Source: Lenisia limosa (Eukaryota > Breviatea). From it: a stretch of 20,064 nucleotides of DNA. The stretch spans positions 1 to 20,064 of the forward strand of contig LPNZ01005065.1 of the NCBI GenBank assembly GCA_001655205.1, read 5' to 3'. This document shows positions 11,701-20,064 of this stretch, piece after piece (the first letter of the stretch is position 1; every line of letters starts with the position of its first letter). Below the pieces are notes generated by a model. It had not been told where the DNA came from, made no database searches, and saw only the letters and a list, made by a program, of their open reading frames with translations. The position numbers were made by a program, and so were the translations under genes.

Positions 11701-13650
11701 TGAGTTTACCCAGGGATGGAGAACTGGTGATGGCGTTGCTCTGAAACATAATGAAGCAAAGATAATGAAAACAAGAGAACTTGCCATGACACGTTAGAGG
11801 AGTAAGCGCAAAAACACTGAATTATTAACACAATACCCTCAAACTGTATGGAGGTCTGAGAAAAAGTCTTTCGTGGTGAGGTAGTCGTATTTGACCTGGC
11901 GTGTTAACGTCTAGATTGGAGTATATATTTTTCCTCCCTAGTTGCTCACAAGTTGCCAGTGAGCAAAGGACTTCAGAACGACCAAGATAGTAACAATGAA
12001 AATCATGGGGATGAGGACCATCCAGTCTGTCGCAGCCTCGATAGCGATCAGGAGGACTACATCAGTCAGAGAGCTGTAGAAGTACATCTATCTCGACTCA
12101 CACCTTATGATATTCGTTTTATCCAGTAAAGCGCGTGAAAAGTGTTTCACCATTTTTTTAATTGGAAAAAAAATATTCAAAAAACCATAGAAGAAAGTAT
12201 GATGATAAAAAGTGATATGCAACCCCTCTTACCATAAGAACAAGTTACACCCGCGGTCATGACAGAACTGATGACAGGAGGAAATGAAGAGCCGCAAGCT
12301 GAAACGGATCAAATGTGTTCACCAGCGAAGTTACTTTTTTAGTGTAATTACTTGGTTGGAAATTAATTAATTCAATCTGTTGTATTATCAAAAATTACCC
12401 CTCACCTATAACAACGAAATAGGCAAAGAAGTGGATAAGGGACGTTGACGCGATCGCGTCAGGAGACCCCGGAAGAATGACGGAAAGGAAGAAGCTAAAT
12501 TAGTCAATGCCGAAAAAATATGGGAAAGAGTTTTCTTGTGCACAGTAACAAAGGTTCAGTTGAAAGCTCACAAAAAGTAGCTGATGAGAATTGAAGCGGT
12601 CTGGACAATACAATGGATTCTGACTTTCAAAGAAAGTGGAGCTTCTTCAGACTAAATGGTTACACGGTGATAGGGGTTACAATATATGTGGAAACTCTCA
12701 AACAAAGATCGCCCAAAACATACTGCTGCTTGAAGGAACATCACAGAGAGCAACATTGCCACCTGGGTAATAAAAGCAGGTTTCAAATGAAGAGACTGAA
12801 TTATTTATATTTAAGTAACTGAATAGTTTTTGTACTATTTTTCATATGATATATGACAATAAATATAATACATGTATTGACAAAGTATTCTTGAAATTAC
12901 AGTAGTGTGAAATGGGTCCAACCGTTTCGAAAATTCTGACAATAATCTGAAGAATCTGCAGCTCAACAGTACCAAAGGAGAAGACGGCGATATGATGAAG
13001 GAGGCATGCAAGACCAAAGAAGCACAGGATCAGGGACGAGAACCGCACTGTAATGAGTTAATGCTGCAACAGAGGGTAACACGAGCAAAATGGGAGACCC
13101 TTTGGAGTTCTGCTTTCTCACATGTGAAACAAGAATAAAATAAAAAGACCCATTTACAATCTCTAACAGAAAATAAATGAATGCCCCAATGGAAAGCTTA
13201 CCATTCCGAGTGTAGGAATAGAAGCGAAGAGATTCATCAAGAGGCAATCCCTCTGTCTTTCTGAAGAGCCTGATGGGATTACTGACATGTTGACAGGTTT
13301 CGGAAGATAAAAACTCTCAATATTTCCATTTGATATACAATTTAAAAGCTATTAGTCCCCGATAAAGTGCAGCGAGACGAGGTAACCAACATTCGATGTC
13401 GAGAGAAGAGTGACGGTTGAGCTGCTGAGGATTTCGTGGCTTTTTTACCAGTTAAATTGTCATCTAAAGCAACAAGCTCGGGTAGCGAGGTCACTTGGCT
13501 CTGTGTTGCTTTCTTTTTGAATTGGCTAGCAGCAAACTTGACAGCAGCTTGGTGTTCTACAGTCGGCTCATCATTAACACTGTTCAGCATGACTGCAGGA
13601 GGACTTGATCGTCTTATCGGAGGAAGTGGTCGAGGAGAAGCAGTTGACAT
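8785..13650 (-). CDS. Membrane-anchored 3',5'-cyclic nucleotide phosphodiesterase
   Basis: Exons: 13650-13391, 13281-13202, 13047-12901, 12762-12724, 12623-12572, 12494-12406, 12298-12249, 12087-11950, 11895-11845, 11740-11694, 11632-11530, 11484-11429, 11351-11246, 11099-11045, 10951-10836, 10757-10656, 10570-10474, 10414-10338, 10293-10239, 10201-10113, 10075-9995, 9956-9813, 9728-9679, 9599-9545, 9468-9372, 9306-9224, 8892-8785; 808 codons plus stop. Residues 1-113 are soluble. About five or six membrane segments lie between 115 and 280 (FSSLILCFFGLACLL, ILISYFFFFLSVIL, LIHFFAYFVVIACG, LTDVVLLIAIEA, MVLIPMIFIVTILVV). The class I PDE catalytic domain spans about 425-760: YHNRMHACDV (H488, H492), the HD of SHDMGHPGVTN (H529, D530), KLSDIGN (D650), and the purine-clamp Gln and Phe in SQVGFIDF (Q704, F707). 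All four metal ligands are present, so it should be active on cAMP and/or cGMP. Such N-terminal membrane domains are known in apicomplexan PDEs. The N gap may hide an exon before the last one. Confidence 0.9.
9073..9145. other. Assembly gap next to poly(A)
   Basis: 73 N directly after a homopolymer of A. The gap lies in the last inferred intron of the phosphodiesterase gene (8893-9223). A small exon could be missing, although the flanking exons are compatible in phase without one. Confidence 0.9.
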
Positions 13651-13708
13651 GGCAAAAGTAAACTCAAAATCCTGAAATTACTTCTTGCTTCTGGTCTACT
13701 GGCCACCT

Positions 13709-13738
13709 ACTTGAACTTGAACTTGAACTTGTGCTTGA
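13709..13738 (+). repeat. Hexamer array, ACTTGA x5 (two units degenerate)
   Basis: Three perfect ACTTGA units followed by ACTTGT and GCTTGA, 30 bp in all. It lies 59 bp upstream of the phosphodiesterase start, in its putative 5' leader or promoter. It could be an array of binding sites or simple slippage. Confidence 0.85.
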
Positions 13739-14000
13739 ATCAAATATCTAACGGGGAAGAATAATTTTCCCAAGAACCTGGGGTTCCGATACACATTTGG
13801 GCAATATAATAGAGGGATCAATCCTTTCTTGATCCACATCACACCCATATACTGGCGGCACTCAAAATCGCAAAAATTGCTGTAGGGCTCTAGGTTGAAA
13901 AATGGCAGTAATCCGGGATTCTGGGGTTACGTAAGAGTAAATTATATGCTCTGCTGTGTTTTTTTTTTCATTTTTTGCAGATTTTTTTTGCGCAAGAGCT

Positions 14001-14006
<6 letters not shown>

Positions 14007-14045
<39 letters not shown>
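14007..14045 (+). repeat. (AG)n microsatellite
   Basis: About 39 bp of uninterrupted alternating AG, flanked by imperfect GA-rich sequence from 13995 to 14070. It lies upstream of the ATG at 14112. The frame through it would encode only Arg-Glu repeats and is not a gene. The length is likely to vary between strains. Confidence 0.95.
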
Positions 14046-14049
<4 letters not shown>

Positions 14050-14111
14050 AAGCAGGAAAAGATAGAGAAACGGGAAACGGGAAGGGGAAAAGAAACCTCC
14101 TGAGTTCTACA

Positions 14112-17100
14112 ATGGTTGCTCTTCCAATTATAAACTTAAATTCAGGTCAGAAATGACATATTTATCTCATCTGGTCAAACGTTATCTTTAATAGTTTTTT
14201 TAACTGTTTAGAAAACGAGGTCAATGTTTTGAGCCCCAAAGCCCCTCTAACGTTGGTAATATAATATTAAAATTTATTTAATCATTTCTTTAGGCTTAAA
14301 AGAAGAGCAGATAGTGGAGGTGAGTGGAGTTATTTTTTCTCCATCTTGTTCTACCAAGGAAACTATGGATAGAAAATAGCTTTACTTGGAATGAAGTAGT
14401 TTATTTGAGCAGGATTGACTTCGTTCTTAGATTCACCCCGAAAACTTACAACGCGTCGCCAATTCTCAACCCCCAACAAGCTCACTCCAACCACATCACG
14501 AATCTTGTCCCGGATTGGCACTGATGACAACCCCAAAACGCCAGCTGCCCGTACCCTGTTTTCTTTCCAGACCCCTTCTGTTGGCCCGAGGGTTCTAGTT
14601 TTAGGGGATGTTTTAAGTTTCTTTTCTTGTCAACATCCTTTTTTTTTACTATTATATCTTATGTTTGTAAAACCGTTATGTATATAACCGTTTTTAGGTC
14701 AAGCCAAAGGCAGCCTTGCCAGTACAGTCCCCAATGGCCTCACCAGGCGGGTGGAAAGCGATGGTCTTGGAGGCTGAAAGACGATTGAATGTCGGCGGGT
14801 GATGGTACGAATATCTGTGTCTACACAGCAAAAGCTCTGACAGCTCTACTTTTACCACTTGTTTTTGCATTTCAATCACCATCTAAATCCAGTTTATTTG
14901 ATCTAGTAGGATGGCTATGTTATGTCAGCGACCACAATGCTCCGAAGACTCTCGTCTAGCATTGGTGCAATTCAGTCCCCGAGGTGAGTTAGCGTTGTGT
15001 ATTAGCAGTAATTCCTTCTTTCAGTACATGTTTTCAATTAATTCATTCTTGCTATTTCAATGTATGATATTTTCCCCCGTATTCCTATTTTTATAGATAC
15101 TGGACTGCCCGGCTCCGAGCAGAAATTGAGGATGACGTGTAAGCTTCGAGAAGTGAATTGTCTACCTCCTTTTCTTGATAACCCCCAAAACGAGTTGTGG
15201 TTATGAAACAATTTGGTGTTTGATGTCATCCAGAGATTTTTTTTTTTTTTCATTATTTNNNNNNNNNNNNNNNNNNNNNNNNNNNNNNNNNNNNNNNNNN
15301 NNNNNNNNNNNNNNNNNNNNNNNNNNNNNNNNGATGAAAAATGATTATGTAAGCTCCAGTCCCATTTCTCTAAGACTGTGTCCGTTTTTATGACCTTTCA
15401 GATTCTTCTTAGAATCCGTGTTATCTTCGCGGATGTTATCCTGTCATCCCAAAAGCCCTTCAGTACCGAAGTTGGAGGAATAGACAACCAAATTACAAAA
15501 ACTATAGCAAAAAAAAAAAAGAAATCCAGTGTTATCCTCCCTCAGGAAAACAAGAGAGAGGACGAAAAAGAAGAAGCCAGAGCAACTGAGTTGGTCGAAG
15601 CTGAGCCTTTTGCCGATGCTGATGTTCAGGTGAGTGTTGACAGTATTGTTTATCGTCTCACCATCATGACCGTCAAGGATGACACTTTCCAAACCCCCAC
15701 CAAGCAAACTCCCCTTGATTCCGAGTCACCCATCAACACTGAAGCTACTGTAGGTACCTCAACAATCGCTGTTCAGGAGAAAAGAAGACCGGTATATTTT
15801 CTAATTCCCACAGCGCACATTCCTTATTTATCCTGTAGGCTCTCCCGGCATCGCACTTCAGAGCCGCACGGCAGGCGGCGAGGGCACTCAAGCGCCTTAC
15901 GGCTACTATGACTGCCCGTGACCTTCCAGATGTTTGCTGAACGAAAAAATTTGATAACACTAAAGCTCATTTGTGGAACCTTTATGAAAGTGATCTTGTT
16001 TTTCTCATCAGCAGATCCTCCCCTGCCTTACACCTGAGCCAAACCGTGCTAAAAAGGCTCGCAAGACTTCACCAAGTGACACCGTTCTTGACGTTGCCAC
16101 TCTCCTGAGCCACGGCGGCGGAACAGTCACGTGTCTCACCAAGGTTGGCCCCACCTGCTGAGAATACCACCCTCAGACCCTTATCGTTTTAGACCAAGAC
16201 CAGAGTGAATGGACAGGTTGTGGAGACTTTGACACCGCACCGACGCTCCACACGCATCATGACAAAAACGAACAAACGTGAGAAGATGCAATTATTTTTG
16301 GATATGAACCCAATTTTGACTTCCATAGCCCCAATTGCTGTCACACCTCTGCTTGCTGAGACACCAACCTTCAAACCCAACCCCTTGTATGTGTGTTTTA
16401 GGATGGTTTAGCTTCTATTGCTTGCCATTTTTTTGCCCGTTCGATTACCTTACTTAACAGGATCGATACATCCCCAAGTTCAATGGCACCTTTCAGTTTG
16501 AGGAAGATGAAGCATGTAGTGTAATCTTTTATTGTTACTTTTGCCCTTTTCCGTGCTCCACTACATTGCCTCTTACCTCTCTCCAAAGGCACCCCATCTG
16601 GTGAGTCAACTTCAGAATTCAACAGGGAGGCCCTTGCTAAGGTACGTGTGTGCGGGGAGGCTCTTCCTAAGGTACATGTGTGCGGGGCATTTGTTTCTTT
16701 AATTGTGAAATCAATTTTGTATTTGATATGATCTATACTTGTAAAGCTGTCTCCCATTGGGGATGTTCTGATTTGAATTTTCACTTTAATGATTCAGGCC
16801 ATGCCACCTCCCGCTGCCAAGAAGAAGGTGACTGCCCCAGCCGCGTGCCCTGGTAAGTCTTGAATTCCGGAAATCCAATCCTCACTCCATCCCCAGGCAC
16901 AGTCCCCCCAAGTGTGGTCAGCAAGCCAGCCCTTGTAACCGTTCCGGAGACTGTTCTTGCGCCAAGGAAGATTTCATTTGCCACCCCCGCTGTCGGAGCC
17001 AAATGTGGGGTGGCTAACAAGTTCTGTTGCAAAACTGTTTTATATTTACTTGTCCGTTTGTTGACCTTTCAGCTCCGTCCACAGTGCCAAAGCCAATGGA

Positions 17101-17865
17101 ACCGCCAACTGCGTTTGCTCCACGTCACCTCAACTTTGCCACTCCTCGGGTATGTGGGTGACTGTCCGTTCTTAACTAACGGAGAATGCAACACCAAGGG
17201 GAGAAAGTTGTTGTTCTGACACTACCAGGTACCTTCTAACGAGGAAACACACAAGCCTGTGAAAATGCCCAAATCTTTCAACTCTCGTCCAATGCCCCAG
17301 GTTAGCGGAGGATTGAATTATAGTATGGTGGATATGATGGAGCTTCTATTGATATGATATTTATTATGTTATGTCTAGGGAGGGGCGCTTATGAGTGTGG
17401 GGACGGGCGGGAGCGGGAGCATGATAATTTGTCTTTATGATATCCCTATGTATTTATTTTTCCTAGATTTTTAAGAAATGTAGTAGAATGTATTATTCTC
17501 TTGTTCAAAATAATGCTATCTTTAATTCAGATTGATACCGTCTGACCCCTTTTAGTAACGGTATATTTACCTCTACCACATTTTCATCTCTCATCCCGAA
17601 GACAACACCCCTCTTCAGAACACCAGCCGTCCGTCGGTCCCTTTTCGACCCTGATTCTGCGGTTCACTCCACGCCGGGAGTCGAGGACTTTCCGTCCCGC
17701 CTTGACCAAGACCTTGATGCCGAGAGACAGTTCCTTGAGGAAGGCTCAGATGTGATCTCAGAAATTGAGAATCTCGACCTTGCCTCCGTACTTATGAACG
17801 CCTTGCTGCTCTCTGCCCTCTGCTTAGGCCCCCAGCAGGAACGAGATCCTCAGCTCAACCTCTAA
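14112..17865 (+). CDS. Basic SP/TP-rich protein with F-x-T-P repeats, 18 exons
   Basis: Exons: 14112-14145, 14212-14251, 14294-14319, 14413-14591, 14698-14790, 14910-14983, 15097-15136, 15402-15791, 15839-15931, 16015-16143, 16193-16390, 16461-16515, 16589-16641, 16798-16852, 16897-17004, 17073-17149, 17229-17300, 17602-17865. The sum is 1980 nt: 659 residues plus stop, phases matching everywhere. Most of the chain is disordered and rich in SP/TP (VLSPKAPLT, QSPMASPGG, TLTPHRRSTR). It has basic patches (AKKKKKSS, NRAKKARKTSP, AAKKKV) that look like nuclear signals. Six F-x-T-P motifs recur, at F51, F85, F258, F514, F544 and F577. Short helical islands include KAMVLEAERRL, YWTARLRAEIEDD and FRAARQAARALKRL. 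The C-terminal end is acidic, then hydrophobic (ISEIENLDLASVLMNALLLS). A nuclear protein under proline-directed kinase control is inferred. I do not recognise the family. The weakest joins are the donors after 14251 and 14790. Confidence 0.68.
15259..15332. other. Assembly gap in an intron
   Basis: 74 N shortly after a poly(T) run, within the intron 15137-15401 of the F-x-T-P gene. The flanking exons agree in phase 0, so nothing need be missing, but a small exon cannot be excluded. Confidence 0.9.
15630..15677 (+). other. Candidate 48-nt intron without stop codons
   Basis: This segment begins GTGAGT and ends CAAG, is exactly 16 codons long, sits in phase 0 and contains no stop. The residues it would add (VSVDSIVYRLTIMTVK) are hydrophobic and unlike the charged flanks (EAEPFADADVQ and DDTFQTPTKQ). 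It is probably an intron whose retention leaves the frame open. The parent protein is 643 residues if it is removed and 659 if retained. Confidence 0.55.
16626..16685 (+). repeat. 30-bp tandem duplication carrying a splice donor
   Basis: Two 30-bp copies, 16626-16655 and 16656-16685, differ at three positions. Each contains an exon end (ctaag) followed by a donor (gtacgt, then gtacat) and the tail gtgtgcgg. Using the first donor ends the exon at 16641. Using the second adds 30 nt, encoding VRVCGEALPK in frame. Confidence 0.9.
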
Positions 17866-18345
17866 TCATTTATTTTACCCCCCCCCCTTATTTTTTTTAT
17901 GTAACTTGGTTTTTCCTTGCAAATGAGTCCAATCATCCTGTCATATCAGAACCATTTATATCAGAATATCATTCAAAAATAACACCTTTCTAAAACCAGA
18001 GGACACTTTCTTTGGTACTTGGCAAAACCTTCACTGTTAGAAAAAGGATAATAGTTTCAACAATAATTGACACTCAGTGGTAGTAGCCCCCCCCCTCTTT
18101 TTTTTCTTTAAAAAAAAACTACGCCCGACTTTATGTTATGTAGAGTGTTTGTTGGAGTTTTCAATGATCACTTAAATGATACATGTTGTTAATCTAATGT
18201 ATATTCTGATAAGACAACCTTCTTTGACAACGTGGGAGGAGGCACTTAGCTCAATAAGTTACCTTTTTGTAGTATTAGGAAACTCTAATTTGAATAAATG
18301 GTTTTTTGAAATCAAAAGAAAAACCTCTTTACCCACCTGATAGAT
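17866..18345. other. Convergent intergenic region
   Basis: 480 bp between the stop of the F-x-T-P gene (17863-17865) and the stop of the lysine-rich gene (18346-18348, minus). It holds two C tracts (17878-17887, 10 C; 18087-18095, 9 C), each followed by T-rich sequence, and otherwise AT-rich DNA. It should contain both 3' ends. I see no gene in it and no convincing paired AATAAA signals. Confidence 0.5.
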
Positions 18346-19980
18346 TTACTTCTTTTTGGACTTGTCTTTAACTTTCTTTACTTTTAAGGAGTCTTCTTTA
18401 CTTGATTTCTTCTCCTTATCTTTCTTCACTTTACCATCATTACCTTTTTTGCTCTTTCCCCCCTTTTTCTCCTTTACTTCCTTTACCTTTTTCTCTTCAA
18501 TTTTAATCTTATCCTTTTTTACCTTCTTCACCTTAATTTTCTTTTCTTCAACTGGCTTGGCTTCTTTTTCTTTGTCATTCTTCCTGGATTTCTTCTTTTC
18601 TTTCTTCTTTTCTTTCGTCTTTTCTTCTTTCTCAACCTTTACCCTTTTCTTCTCTGTCTTTTCTTTCTTCTTCTCCTTCTTCTTTTCTTTCTTTTCCTCC
18701 TTCCCCAGAACCAAATTGTCACCATCAAAGTCGTCATCGTCAGCCACGGCGTTTTCGTCCCTTTCCAGTGCCTCGAAGAAGCAATCCCGTTCCACGCGAC
18801 ACTCCTTTCGGTGAACGGCCTGTACGGGTGCGGAATTCTTCTTAGGCTTCACACTCCCAAGCTTTGCTGTGTGTTGGTACACAATTTTCTGGCCAAGTTA
18901 ACGAGAAGTCTCAAATAAAGTCAAATACCCTCAACCCATACCTTCTCAATACCATCGGCAGTGTGTGTGTTGGAATAACCCTTGTTATATCCCCAAAGAC
19001 TGGTCCAGGTTTCTTCAGAGCTTTCACCATAAACCTCCTCGGCTAAACACATGAGAAGCAACAGCATTGAAATAATCATTCATGCCATATCCCACCCTTC
19101 TTTTTCAGTTTGTCTTTGAAGTAGTCATTCATTGATACCGTTGACTCGGAGTGATGCTCGTCCACTGCATCAATTCCAGCCTTTTGGTCAGAAGCAGCGA
19201 CTCTTTGAATATCATCATCAGAATCAGTGTTACTCTCTTCTTCTTTTTTCTCTTTCTTTCCCTTCTTTTCCTTCTCTTTCTTTCCCTTCTTCTTCTTGTG
19301 TTCTGGCCCGCTCTGAAAAGGTAATTCAGTCGAACTATAGCTTGTAGTAGTGTAAAAATATAGTATATGTTTATCATATTTGACTATGGTATCCATAAAT
19401 ATTTTTGTATCACTAGATATTAAAAAATCATTTTGCCTTTTCTCAAACAAAAAGAGAAAAAAAGAAAAAGGAACCCCCGAACAATTTTATAATAGAAGCA
19501 TCCAGACTCACTTCAACAGTTTTCAGTTCGCCTCCAGATGCAAATCCAAAAATACCAGCCTAGACAAAGTAAGGCTGGTGCTGATAAAAAGAATCTCGTA
19601 TCCAACTTGAATCCCTTTCAAAGATACACTGTATATTCTCAACAAAGACAACACCAGAGCACTTAATGGCCCTACCATTTGGGCGGAGTTCATAGAAGAC
19701 AATGAAGTGTGTCGCATGTTCTTTCCCTTTGTGCGCTCCAAAAGGGTCCTTAAGAAGTCACTTGCAAATAATTGATAAAATCCAATGTAATAATATAATA
19801 TACAGAAATGTAAAAAAAAAAAAAAANNNNNNNNNNNNNNNNNNNNNNNNNNNNNNNNNNNNNNNNNNNNNNNNNNNNNNNNNNNNNNNNNNNNNNNNTC
19901 TCACAGTCTTCGGGGCCTTTTTGATACCGGAGCTACGGTTTCCTCTTCAGAAGAGTCCGAATCTGAATGTATGTCAGACC
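18346..19980 (-). CDS. Lysine-rich, nucleolar-like protein, 5' end unresolved
   Basis: Well-supported exons on the minus strand are 19312-19096, 19042-18942 and 18888-18346, joined with matching phases. Probable upstream exons are 19559-19512 (GIFGFASGGELKTVE), one starting at 19748, and 19980-19905 (SDSDSSEEE, then SKRPRR) before the gap. The protein has a first KKKKGKKEKEKK block, an acidic TDSDDD stretch, STVSMNDYFKDKLKKK, then WGYNKGYSNTHTADGIEK plus KIVYQHTAKLG. A 180-residue C-terminal exon is dominated by KKEKK repeats and ends at the stop 18346. The G-Y-x-x-G ... D-G-I ... I-V ... L-G spacing resembles a degenerate G-patch, and DYFKDKLKKK plus a Lys-rich tail is typical of PINX1/GPATCH4-type nucleolar proteins. 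That is a loose family resemblance, not an identification. A role in ribosome biogenesis would be inference. An in-frame TAG at 19562-19560 leaves the 19748 exon join unresolved. Confidence 0.6.
19827..19898. other. Assembly gap after poly(A)
   Basis: 72 N following a run of 14 A. It separates the Ser/Glu-rich exon 19980-19905 from the rest of the lysine-rich gene. It is therefore not proven that the two belong to one transcript. Confidence 0.9.
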
Positions 19981-20064
19981 CTACTAATAAATTGAATATT
20001 CTAACATTGGGATAGTAGAGAGACATAGGGGGGTATCTTACACACACATGGGAGTGTCTGTATT

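Larger units (their letters stand above)
13651..14111. promoter_or_regulatory. Divergent promoter region with simple repeats
   Basis: A 461-bp region between the phosphodiesterase ATG (13650, minus) and the ATG of the F-x-T-P repeat gene (14112, plus). It must contain both 5' leaders. It carries a degenerate ACTTGA hexamer array near the PDE side, T-rich tracts at about 13961-13988, and a long GA tract about 70 bp upstream of the plus-strand ATG. Purine tracts of this kind often keep promoters nucleosome-poor; that role here is inference. Confidence 0.5.

Noticed and set aside
12063-12092. In-frame TAG before MYFYSSLTDVV in the PDE gene
   Set aside because: It is explained by an intron from the donor at 12248 to the acceptor before 12087, which keeps phase 0.
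11950-12298. Resemblance of the PDE membrane region to a CLC chloride channel (CGSSFPP like GxFxP, then a segment ending in IPM)
   Set aside because: The other CLC signatures (GSGIP, GKEGP) are absent. The exons continue in phase into the PDE domain, and the hydrophobic pattern alone explains the match.
12249-13281. Rhodopsin-PDE (enzymerhodopsin) fusion
   Set aside because: No retinal-binding Lys lies in a last transmembrane helix with rhodopsin context, and only five to six segments are visible.
13956-14156. Frame encoding an Arg-Glu run
   Set aside because: It is a translation of the (AG)n microsatellite in an intergenic region.
18356-18814. Long plus-strand frame rich in Phe and Ser
   Set aside because: It is the complement of the lysine-rich C-terminal exon on the minus strand.
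1-20064. CRISPR arrays, tRNA, rRNA, operons, bacterial promoters
   Set aside because: No regularly spaced repeats or cloverleaf were noticed by eye, and the gene structure is clearly spliceosomal eukaryotic. A tRNAscan run would be needed to exclude small RNA genes.

Overview
This is eukaryotic nuclear DNA from an extremely intron-rich, compact genome. No single long ORF explains any gene. Coding blocks become coherent only when many short GT-AG introns are removed. I joined exons by hand, requiring a GT donor, an AG acceptor and a matching reading phase at every junction. Four gene models close to a whole number of codons from ATG to stop, and two more run into gaps or window edges. Together they imply at least 85 introns in 20 kb, most 35-120 nt long. 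That density with the standard stop codons suggests an intron-rich protist; a fornicate such as Kipferlia is one possibility, but the species cannot be fixed from this window. Four runs of N (485-602, 9073-9145, 15259-15332, 19827-19898) are assembly gaps, three of them beside a homopolymer.

Layout, left to right. (1) 247-1943, minus: ankyrin-repeat protein, running off the left edge. (2) 2039-4872, minus: 535-residue acidic, Ser/Pro-rich protein of unknown family, 17 exons. (3) 4873-5327: divergent intergenic region. (4) 5328-8637, plus: BTB/POZ-BACK protein, 552 residues, 17 exons; one intron holds a 321-bp MITE-like inverted-repeat element and another holds a tandem duplication. (5) 8785-13650, minus: membrane-anchored cyclic nucleotide phosphodiesterase, about 808 residues, 27 exons, with all metal ligands and the purine-binding Gln. 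(6) 13651-14111: divergent intergenic region with a hexamer repeat and a (GA)n microsatellite. (7) 14112-17865, plus: 659-residue basic, SP/TP-rich protein with six copies of a short F-x-T-P motif, unknown family. (8) 17866-18345: convergent intergenic region. (9) 18346 to beyond 19980, minus: lysine-rich, nucleolar-looking protein with a possible degenerate G-patch, broken by the last gap.

The genes alternate between divergent and convergent pairs and do not form an operon or an evident pathway. The clearest function is cAMP/cGMP hydrolysis at a membrane. BTB-BACK and ankyrin proteins are usually adaptors. The items most worth checking are the F-x-T-P repeat protein, the intronic inverted-repeat element, the duplicated splice donor at 16626-16685 and the G-tracts directly after several 5' splice sites.
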